Positions 1-5,168 of a stretch of 6,297 bases of DNA are shown one piece after another. Source of the DNA: Actinosomnolentus pattersoniae (SeqCode) (lineage in GTDB: Bacteria; Actinomycetota; UBA4738). The translations under genes were made by a program, and so were the position numbers. The stretch spans positions 1 to 6,297 of the forward strand of contig JACDCJ010000118.1 of NCBI GenBank assembly GCA_013817655.1, in the 5' to 3' direction. Each line of letters opens with the position of its first letter. Position 1 is the stretch's first letter. Below the pieces are notes generated by a model that had not been told where the DNA came from, searched no databases, and saw only the letters and a list, made by a program, of their open reading frames with translations.

Positions 1-275
1 GGCTTCACCAGGTAGCACTTCTGGCACACGAACTCGGTGTCCTTCTTGGGCTCGATCTTCACCGAGAGCGTCTCGAGCGGCTCCTCGGTCCCGAGTGACA
101 GGATAGACTCCTCGTCCTCCTCTTCGTCGGGGGCCGGCTTCTCGAGGATCTCGTCCAAACTCGCCTCGTCCGGCTCCTCGGCACGTGCCTCGGGCGCGGC
201 TTCCTCCGGCTCCGCCTCGGTGTCGGCGTCCGGCTGAATGTCCTCTTCCTCTTCTTCCAGTGTCTCTTCTCTCAT
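1..275 (-). CDS. DUF4193-type small acidic protein with CxxC motif (N-terminal part, runs off left edge)
   Basis: The reverse strand is open from an ATG at 275-273 to the window edge, giving 91 residues plus part of a codon. Residues 1-60 are strongly acidic (runs of Glu and Asp) with Ala and Pro, so probably disordered. Near the edge the sequence becomes ordered: L-S-V-K-I-E-P-K-K-D-T-E-F-V-C-Q-K-C-Y-L-V-K, with a CxxC pair at Cys84 and Cys87. This matches my memory of the DUF4193 family of actinobacteria, where an acidic N-terminus leads to a conserved block with a CxxC followed by a hydrophobic-Leu-Val segment, and a second Cys pair follows. That second pair would lie outside the window. 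Zinc binding is inferred; the function of the family is unknown to me. The start is supported by a GGAGG 10 nt upstream and by the promoter at 505-533. The acidic region seems longer than usual. Confidence 0.8.
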   Translation of the reverse strand, partial: MREETLEEEEEDIQPDADTEAEPEEAAPEARAEEPDEASLDEILEKPAPDEEEDEESILSLGTEEPLETLSVKIEPKKDTEFVCQKCYLVK

Positions 276-285
276 TCGGGTATGG

Positions 286-290
286 CCTCC
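286..290 (-). promoter_or_regulatory. Ribosome binding site of the DUF4193-type gene
   Basis: On the reverse strand GGAGG (GGGAGG if 291 is included) lies 10 nt before the ATG at 275. It is a good Shine-Dalgarno match and fixes the start of the leftward gene. Confidence 0.6.
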
Positions 291-376
291 CGCGCTCTTG
301 GCGACGGTGGATTCTACGCGCCGGGCACGCCCATGTACCCGGGGGTCAAGAAGAAAACCGGCGGCCTCCCAGGTTT

Positions 377-399
377 GTTCCCGATGGAAGCAGGGGAAC
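377..399. repeat. Small inverted repeat (6-bp stem, 11-nt loop)
   Basis: GTTCCC at 377-382 is the exact reverse complement of GGGAAC at 394-399, with an 11-nt loop between. It lies just leftward of the larger inverted repeat at 404-471, so both would be in the 5' leader of the leftward gene if the promoter at 505-533 is real. A 6-bp stem can arise by chance in GC-rich DNA; its position beside the larger stem is what makes it notable. Confidence 0.4.
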
Positions 400-403
400 G
401 AGA

Positions 404-471
404 TGGACCCAAGAGACCTTTGGTGCCGCAGCACCGGGGTGCCGCGTTCTCTACTCGGCCTCTTGGGTCCA
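404..471. repeat. 12-bp perfect inverted repeat in the leader of the DUF4193-type gene
   Basis: TGGACCCAAGAG at 404-415 is the exact reverse complement of CTCTTGGGTCCA at 460-471. The 44 nt between contain a further hairpin, GGTGC (422-426) with GCACC (431-435) closing a 4-nt CGCA loop, and two copies of GGTGCCGC. If transcribed leftward from the promoter at 505-533, this would fold as a stem of 12 pairs with an inner hairpin, starting about 27 nt into the transcript and ending about 130 nt before the start codon. There is no U-tract after it, so it does not look like an intrinsic terminator. It could be a cis-regulatory RNA, a stabilising leader structure or a protein-binding site. I do not recognise a known riboswitch class. 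Confidence 0.6.
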
Positions 472-504
472 CGGCACGCCACCCGGGGGCGGCGAGCCGC
501 GGTA

Positions 505-533
505 ACTGTATGCCCTGCCAGAGCAACTGTCAA
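505..533 (-). promoter_or_regulatory. Near-consensus housekeeping-sigma promoter for the DUF4193-type gene
   Basis: On the reverse strand a perfect -35 box, TTGACA (533-528), is followed after exactly 17 nt by TACAGT (510-505), which matches the TATAAT consensus at four of six positions including the key first, second and last bases. This is a strong match for a high-GC genome where such boxes are rare by chance. Transcription would start near 498 and leave a leader of roughly 220 nt before the ATG at 275. No extended -10 TG is present. The call rests on sequence alone. Confidence 0.65.
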
Positions 534-578
534 TCCCCCATTCAGGGTGCGTCTTGTCACCTCACCGTCGGCTCCGTG

Positions 579-605
579 AAAGTCTCTACCGGCCATCGAG
601 ACTTT
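579..605. repeat. 8-bp inverted repeat upstream of the nurA-herA pair
   Basis: AAAGTCTC at 579-586 is the exact reverse complement of GAGACTTT at 598-605, with 11 nt between. The arms are less GC-rich than their surroundings. The right arm ends 58 nt before the chosen start codon at 664. It could be an operator for a dimeric regulator of the nuclease-ATPase genes or a hairpin in their leader. The right arm overlaps a TTG at 604 that could act as an alternative start, which makes that start less attractive. Confidence 0.4.
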
Positions 606-663
606 GCCCCGATTTCCGCAGCCTCCCCGGAGGGGTCAGAGGCCTGGCGTATGCTGCGGGACG

Positions 664-1623
664 ATGGTCGTCCTGCGTGCCGATCCCTGGGCTCCGGAGT
701 ACGGGATGGGCTTTCAGGCCCGCCTCGAGGAGGAGCTTCCTGTCGCCGATCCGCTGGTGGAGACGCTCGATTGGTCGACGCCGCTCTCCCCCACTCCGGC
801 CGAGGAGGGCCCGGTCTGGTTCGTCGACGGCGTGCGGAGGGTGGAGCTTCGCCTGCTGGCCGAGGACGGGGGCCGCCGGGCGCCGGGACTCTTCGGCTCG
901 TTCGCGATCGGGTCGGTGTGCTGTGACGGCCGGGCCACCTTCGACGAGCACCAGGTGGGCCGGGCGGTGGTCGCGGGCGGAGGCGTCATGCCCGGGCGTG
1001 TGGAGGTCTCCGTCGGGGTGCAGCGCGTGGCGTTCGAACCCGCGACTGAGCCATCCCTGGACCCGGACCGGCCGCTGTGGAAGCTGCAGAACCTGATGCA
1101 GGAGGCCGAGGCGGCGATGGCGGCGCGCGTGTCGGCCCGGGCCGGGAGGCTGGTCGTGGTGGACGGGCCACTCAGCTTCTTCCACCCAACCGACGCGCCC
1201 GTGGTCGGCATGGTGAAGCGGTTCTCGCGTCATTACCTGGAGGAGGGGCGCGAGCACCTGCTGGCGCTCCTCGGCCCCGGCGAGCGAACCCCGCTGTTCG
1301 CCTTGGGCGACGAGGACCAGCCTGTTCAGCGCTACGCGTGGTACTTGCGGCTCGTGCCCCTTCGAGTGCCCTGGCACGATCAGGCAGGAATCGTCCGGTG
1401 CGAGGTCCGGGCGGGCGTCGGCCTCGACACCGCCGTGGGGCTGGCGGACAGGGTGACCGCTCTTCTCCCCGCCTACGCCGGGCGCCCCACCGATCCCCGA
1501 GCTCCCCAGAACCTCGCGCCGGTGGGCGGGCTGGAGGCATGGCTTCGGCACCGCATGGGCGACGGCCGCCTCCTACGCCGGGCGCTTCTGCGTTGGATGG
1601 TGGAGGGCGACGGAGGGGGATGA
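664..1623 (+). CDS. nurA: NurA-like DNA end-processing nuclease
   Basis: This 319-residue protein resembles NurA, a nuclease of RNase H-like fold that works with the HerA translocase to resect DNA ends; the best-known examples are archaeal. Two features fit. An Asp-Gly on a hydrophobic strand occurs early (W-F-V-D-G-V-R-R, Asp55), and a second Asp-Gly strand lies mid-protein (L-V-V-V-D-G-P-L, Asp167), the usual layout of metal-binding acidic residues in NurA. Length is typical, and no signal peptide or membrane segment is visible, so it should be cytoplasmic. The strongest support is the next gene, a HerA-like ATPase overlapping its stop codon. I chose the ATG at 664 because the N-terminus then begins M-V-V-L-R-A-D-P-W-A-P-E-Y-G, which looks natural. 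A TTG at 604 would add 20 Pro/Arg-rich residues and overlap an inverted repeat. The Shine-Dalgarno for 664 is weak. The family call relies on motifs and context, not an alignment. Confidence 0.75.
   Translation: MVVLRADPWAPEYGMGFQARLEEELPVADPLVETLDWSTPLSPTPAEEGPVWFVDGVRRVELRLLAEDGGRRAPGLFGSFAIGSVCCDGRATFDEHQVGRAVVAGGGVMPGRVEVSVGVQRVAFEPATEPSLDPDRPLWKLQNLMQEAEAAMAARVSARAGRLVVVDGPLSFFHPTDAPVVGMVKRFSRHYLEEGREHLLALLGPGERTPLFALGDEDQPVQRYAWYLRLVPLRVPWHDQAGIVRCEVRAGVGLDTAVGLADRVTALLPAYAGRPTDPRAPQNLAPVGGLEAWLRHRMGDGRLLRRALLRWMVEGDGGG
1612..1616 (+). promoter_or_regulatory. Ribosome binding site of the HerA-like gene, inside the end of nurA
   Basis: GGAGG lies in the last codons of the nuclease gene. 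It is 3 nt from the ATG at 1620 and 6 nt from the ATG at 1623, so spacing favours the second. Either choice overlaps the nurA stop codon (TGA at 1621-1623), which suggests translational coupling. Confidence 0.55.
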
Positions 1624-3326
1624 TGCCCGTGGAACCCGAGATGGCGAGCGAACCGGTCGGCATGGTGATCGGTACCGAGGACGCCACGCCGCTTTCCTTC
1701 TGGGTGGGCGTGAGCCCGGACGCCTATCTGCAGCTCGACGACGCGGTTATCGTCGACACGGAGGTTCCCGGGCGAGGCATCGTGCGGATCGCCGGCCTGG
1801 TCCAGGAGGTCCGCGCTCGCCACGAGGGCGCCACCTTCGACACCGATGTCTTCCTCATCGACCGTGGCGTGCTCCCCGTCGACACGGCGGTCGCGGCCCA
1901 GGTGGTCGCCACCCGGTTCGAGCCGGAGGTCTTCGTGCCTCCGATGCCGGGCCTCCCGGCCCTTCGGGCGCGCGGGAAGGACCGCGACGAGGCCCTTTAC
2001 TTCGACCAGATGACCCGCCGGGTGGTGGGCGGGCTCTCGCGCGACGGCGAGCCCATGTTCCTCGACCTCGACTTCCTGGACGGCACACGGGGGGCCCACG
2101 TCAACATCTCCGGCGTCTCGGGCGTCGCCACGAAGACGACCTACGCCATGTTCCTGCTGTACGCCCTGTTCCACTCGCCGGTGCTCGGCGGCTACCGGGG
2201 GAACACGAAGGCCATCGTGTTCAACGTGAAGGGCGAGGATCTCATGTGGTTGGACACTCCGAACGCCAGGCTGACGCAGGCGCAGCGCGAGGACTACGAG
2301 CGTCTCGACCTCCCCGTAGGCCCGTTCGAGTCGGTGGGCCTGTGGGCGCCACCCCGCGGTGGCGCGGGGGGACAGGCCATCCCCCACGTGGAGAGCCGGT
2401 CGAACGGCGTGACCGCCTATTACTGGACGGTGCGCGAGTTCGTCCGGGAGAAGTACCTGCGGTTCCTCTTCGCGGAGGCCGACGACGAGCGCTCGCAGAT
2501 CGCGGACCTGGTCGCGCGGGTGGAGTCGTTCCTGGACCGGGAGTGCGAGGACGACCCCGACCACGAGGCCACCGTGCTGCACGGGGGCTACCCGGTGCGC
2601 AGCTTCGACGAGCTCTGTGACGCCATCCGGGCGAACGTCGAGGACGACCACTCCCCCTGGCGCGGCCGGCTCTCCGACGCGACCGTTGCCGCCTTCGTCC
2701 GTCGCCTGGACTCCGGTCGGTTCCGCCTTGACCAGAACCACCTCATCTGGGGTCGCGAGGCCGAGGACCCACGCCGCCACCGCATCGACTGGGAGGCGAA
2801 CCAGGTGACCGTCGTGGACATCCACAACCTCCACGACCGCGCGAAGCGCTTCGTCACCGGCGTGGTGATCAAGCGGCTCTTCGAGCACAAGGAGCGGATG
2901 GGGCGCCGGGAGCCGCTCGCGTTCCTCGTCCTCGACGAGCTGAACCGCTACGCCCCCCGGGAGGGGTGGAGCCCCATCAAGGAGGTGCTGCTGGACGTGG
3001 CGGAACGCGGGCGGTCGCTCGGGATGATCCTGATCGGCGCCGAGCAGACGGCGAGCGAGGTCGAGAGAAGGGTCATCGCGAACTCGGCGTTCCGGGTGGT
3101 CGGGCGCCTGGACACGGCCGAGGCGCAGCGCAGCGAATACGGCTTCCTCCCCGCGGTGACCAGGTCGCGCGCGTCGATCCTCAAGCCGGGGTCCATGATC
3201 CTGCAGCAGCCGCACATCCCGATCCCGGTTCAGATCCGATTCCCGTTCCCCTCGTGGGCGACCCGGGCGGACGAGGCCGCCCCCGGCGCGTCCACCGACC
3301 CGTTCGGAGCCTTCGAGGGCGACTGA
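1623..3326 (+). CDS. herA: HerA-like (DUF87-type) DNA translocase ATPase with a variant P-loop
   Basis: The 567-residue protein has the HerA layout. Residues about 10-110 look like the beta-rich HAS-barrel domain, followed by a RecA-like motor of the FtsK/HerA type. Walker B is intact (F-L-V-L-D-E, Asp438 and Glu439). It is followed by I-G-A-E-Q-T-A-S-E-V with a polar Gln475 in the usual sensor position, and by E-R-R-V-I-A-N-S, where arginine-rich residues typical of inter-subunit contacts occur. HerA forms hexameric rings that pump DNA into a NurA dimer, and the overlap with nurA fits that partnership. The odd part is the P-loop: residues 163-172 read S-G-V-S-G-V-A-T-K-T. Lys171 and Thr172 are kept, but Thr170 replaces the last Gly, and the spacing from Gly164 is one residue longer than in GxxxxGKT. 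A Gly-rich turn follows residue 240. The start could also be the ATG at 1620, adding one Met. Confidence 0.85.
   Translation: MPVEPEMASEPVGMVIGTEDATPLSFWVGVSPDAYLQLDDAVIVDTEVPGRGIVRIAGLVQEVRARHEGATFDTDVFLIDRGVLPVDTAVAAQVVATRFEPEVFVPPMPGLPALRARGKDRDEALYFDQMTRRVVGGLSRDGEPMFLDLDFLDGTRGAHVNISGVSGVATKTTYAMFLLYALFHSPVLGGYRGNTKAIVFNVKGEDLMWLDTPNARLTQAQREDYERLDLPVGPFESVGLWAPPRGGAGGQAIPHVESRSNGVTAYYWTVREFVREKYLRFLFAEADDERSQIADLVARVESFLDRECEDDPDHEATVLHGGYPVRSFDELCDAIRANVEDDHSPWRGRLSDATVAAFVRRLDSGRFRLDQNHLIWGREAEDPRRHRIDWEANQVTVVDIHNLHDRAKRFVTGVVIKRLFEHKERMGRREPLAFLVLDELNRYAPREGWSPIKEVLLDVAERGRSLGMILIGAEQTASEVERRVIANSAFRVVGRLDTAEAQRSEYGFLPAVTRSRASILKPGSMILQQPHIPIPVQIRFPFPSWATRADEAAPGASTDPFGAFEGD
2346..2365. 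repeat. 8-bp perfect hairpin inside the HerA-like gene
   Basis: GCGCCACC (2346-2353) and GGTGGCGC (2358-2365) are exact reverse complements around a 4-nt CCGC loop. The stretch encodes part of A-P-P-R-G-G-A-G-G, a Pro/Gly-rich segment probably forming a flexible loop in the motor domain. It may be a by-product of Pro and Gly codons in GC-rich DNA. Confidence 0.5.
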
Positions 3327-3330
3327 GCTC

Positions 3331-3357
3331 GCCGCGCGGTCTCGTCGCGGCCATTTT
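3331..3357 (+). terminator. Weak terminator-like hairpin after the HerA-like gene
   Basis: GCCGCG (3331-3336) pairs with CGCGGC (3346-3351) around a 9-nt loop, followed by C-A-TTTT. The stem begins 4 nt after the herA stop codon. The T-run is only four bases, so termination would be partial at best. An overlapping alternative stem, CGGCC (3348-3352) with GGCCG (3365-3369), is also possible. The position between the two gene pairs is the main reason to list it. Confidence 0.3.
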
Positions 3358-3404
3358 CTGCCACGGCCGTCCGTGATCGCCGCCGCACCTGAGATCCTCG
3401 AACG

Positions 3405-5168
3405 ATGACGGGATTGCGTCGGTTCGGCCCGCTGTGGCGGATGCGCGCCTTCGTCCGGCCGTACCGGGGCCGGATGCTGGTCATGCTGGGCTGCGCCGCC
3501 CTCGGCGTGGCGGCGAGCACCGTCGTCCCCCTCGTCATCATGGCCATCGTCGACGGGCCGATCCGCCGCGGAGACCGCCCGCAGCTCGTGTGGATGGGTG
3601 TTCTCGCCCTGGGGCTCGGGCTGGCGGAGGCCGGGCTGATCTTCTGTCGGCGCTGGGTGCAGCAGCGGGTGGTGCTGCGGGTGGAGGCCCGGATCCGGGA
3701 CGACCTCTACACGCACCTGCAGCGGCTGTCGCTCGCCTTCCACCATCGCTGGCAGACCGGACAGCTCCTGTCCCGGGCCACCACCGACCTGAGCGTCATC
3801 CGGCGGTTCCTCGGGTTCGGGGCGATCTTCCTCGTCGTGAACGCGCTGCAGTGCGCGGCCGTGGTGATCCTGTTGCTGATCCTCAACTGGCCGCTCGCGC
3901 TCCTCGTGACCGTGTCGATGGCCCCGGCGGCGTGGTTGGGAAAACGGTTCGGGACCGGGTACGCGGCCGGGTCGCGGCGCGTGCAGGACCAGCAGGGCGA
4001 CCTCGCCACGCTGGTTGAGGAATCGGCCACGGGGATCCGGGTGACCAAGGCCTTCGGCCGCGGTCCGCTGCTCCAGGACCGCTTCGGTCGGGCGGCGCGC
4101 ACGCTGCGCGAGTCGTCGCTGGACATGGTGCGCCTGCGGGCGGGGTTCTGGGCGCTGCTCCAGCTGATCCCCAACCTCACGATGGCTGCCGTCGTGCTGG
4201 TGGGCGCGATCGCCGTCACAGACGGCAGGATGTCCCTCGGCGCGCTCGTCGCGTTCACGTCGATGCTCGTGCTGCTGCAATGGCCGGTGATCGACCTCGG
4301 CTGGATCCTCGCGCTCGCCGAGGAGGCGGCGACCGCGGCGGAGCGCCTGTACGAGGTGTTCGACGAACCGCTGACCGTCACCGATCGTCCGGGTGCGGTC
4401 GCCCTGGCGCGTGTTCGGGGCCGGCTGGCCTTTGAAGGAGTCTCCTTCCGCTACCCGGGCGCCGGCCCTGACGAGCCCCCGGCGCTCCGCGGCATCGACC
4501 TCGTGGTGGAGCCGGGCGAGACCGTCGCCATCGTGGGAGCCACCGGCTCCGGAAAGAGCACGCTGACCGCGCTCGTGCCGCGCCTGTACGACGTGTCCGG
4601 GGGGCGGATCACGCTCGACGGCCATGACGTCCGCGACCTTCGGCTCTCCTCGCTCCGGAGCCACGTGGCCGTGGCGTTCGAGGAGCCCGTTCTCTTCTCG
4701 ATGAGCGTGCGGGAGAACCTGACGTTCGGGCACCCGGAGGCGACCGAGGAAGAGGTCCGGGCGGCGCTCGAGCTGGCGCAGGCCGAGTACGTCTACGACC
4801 TCCCGTGGGGGCTCGACACGCGGATCGGCGAGCAGGGGCTGTCGCTGTCGGGCGGACAGCGACAGCGGCTCGCGCTGGCCCGCGCCGTCATCGCCCGGCC
4901 GAGCGTCCTGGTCCTGGACGACCCGCTCTCCGCCCTCGACGTCCACACCGAGGCGCTCGTCGAGGAGGCGCTCGCCCGCGTCCTGCGCGACACGACGGGC
5001 CTCCTGGTGGTCCACCGGCCCTCGACCGTCGCCCTGGCGGACCGGGTCGCGCTTTTGCAGGACGGCATCCTCGCCGCGGCGGGCACGCACAGCGAGCTCA
5101 TGGCGACCACGCCGGCATACGCGGCCGTCCTCTCGGCGACGGCCTCCGAGGGGATGCCCGCCTCGTGA
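3405..5168 (+). CDS. ABC exporter half-transporter, probable degenerate-site subunit of a heterodimer
   Basis: This 587-residue protein is a type IV (MsbA/ABCB-like) half-transporter: a six-helix membrane domain (hydrophobic segments near residues 24-49, 61-80, 138-160, 161-178, 248-272 and 277-303) followed by an ATPase domain. Visible motifs are Walker A G-A-T-G-S-G-K-S (Gly378, Lys384), signature L-S-G-G-Q (481-485), Walker B V-L-V-L-D (Asp505), D-loop S-A-L-D and switch His537. Two positions deviate: Asp506 replaces the catalytic Glu, and Glu426 takes the place of the Q-loop Gln (A-F-E-E-P-V-L-F). An Asp at the catalytic position is known from the degenerate site of heterodimeric exporters such as TM287/288, so this subunit probably needs the partner encoded by the overlapping next gene. 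The substrate cannot be predicted; drugs, lipids or peptides are all possible. The Shine-Dalgarno is weak. The 78-nt gap from herA makes separate transcription possible. Confidence 0.92.
   Translation: MTGLRRFGPLWRMRAFVRPYRGRMLVMLGCAALGVAASTVVPLVIMAIVDGPIRRGDRPQLVWMGVLALGLGLAEAGLIFCRRWVQQRVVLRVEARIRDDLYTHLQRLSLAFHHRWQTGQLLSRATTDLSVIRRFLGFGAIFLVVNALQCAAVVILLLILNWPLALLVTVSMAPAAWLGKRFGTGYAAGSRRVQDQQGDLATLVEESATGIRVTKAFGRGPLLQDRFGRAARTLRESSLDMVRLRAGFWALLQLIPNLTMAAVVLVGAIAVTDGRMSLGALVAFTSMLVLLQWPVIDLGWILALAEEAATAAERLYEVFDEPLTVTDRPGAVALARVRGRLAFEGVSFRYPGAGPDEPPALRGIDLVVEPGETVAIVGATGSGKSTLTALVPRLYDVSGGRITLDGHDVRDLRLSSLRSHVAVAFEEPVLFSMSVRENLTFGHPEATEEEVRAALELAQAEYVYDLPWGLDTRIGEQGLSLSGGQRQRLALARAVIARPSVLVLDDPLSALDVHTEALVEEALARVLRDTTGLLVVHRPSTVALADRVALLQDGILAAAGTHSELMATTPAYAAVLSATASEGMPAS
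5148..5153 (+). promoter_or_regulatory. Ribosome binding site of the second ABC gene
   Basis: GAGGGG lies within the last codons of the first ABC gene, 11 nt before the GTG at 5165. The spacing is slightly long, but the GTG overlaps the upstream stop codon in a GTGA arrangement, which supports it as the coupled start. Confidence 0.45.

Larger units (their letters stand above)
276..663. other. Non-coding intergenic region between divergent genes
   Basis: These 388 nt separate the leftward DUF4193-type gene from the rightward nurA-herA pair. Open frames here are short, have no recognisable product and look like by-products of high GC. The region holds a strong leftward promoter (505-533), two inverted repeats inside the predicted leftward leader (404-471 and 377-399), and an inverted repeat close to the nuclease gene (579-605). 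An 8-nt direct repeat, GGTGCCGC, occurs at 422-429 and 438-445. I find no convincing rightward promoter. A TTGTCA at 554-559 has no good -10 element at the right distance, so the start of the nurA-herA transcript remains unplaced. Confidence 0.7.

Noticed and set aside
341..370. A possible intrinsic terminator in the leftward leader (reverse strand GCCGCCGG followed by TTTTCTTCTT)
   Set aside because: The T-rich stretch is real, but no stable stem directly precedes it; only a few scattered pairs can form.
314..526. A 70-codon minus-strand frame in the leader region, considered as an upstream leader peptide
   Set aside because: Its ATG at 526 lies inside the promoter spacer, before the predicted transcription start near 498, and the product has no recognisable features.
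554..582. A possible rightward promoter for nurA (TTGTCA at 554-559)
   Set aside because: The hexamer 17 nt downstream is TGAAAG, a poor -10 element, so it is not supported.
37..926. Plus-strand open frames over the left edge and intergenic region (for example 37-237, 238-579 and 282-926)
   Set aside because: The first is a Ser-rich shadow of the DUF4193-type gene, and the others are Arg/Gly/Pro-rich, lack ribosome binding sites and match no family I recognise.
1077..1622. Upstream extension of the HerA-like frame through the nuclease gene
   Set aside because: The frame is open back to 1077, but the added residues are low-complexity Arg/Ala/Gly/Pro, antiparallel in character to a real domain, and overlap the better-supported nuclease frame. 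The HAS-barrel begins just after 1623.
1473..5090. A 1205-codon open frame on the minus strand
   Set aside because: It lies antisense to the HerA-like and first ABC genes. Its translation is rich in Arg, Pro, His and Glu with no recognisable domain, and such long antisense frames are typical of high-GC DNA with G/C at third positions.
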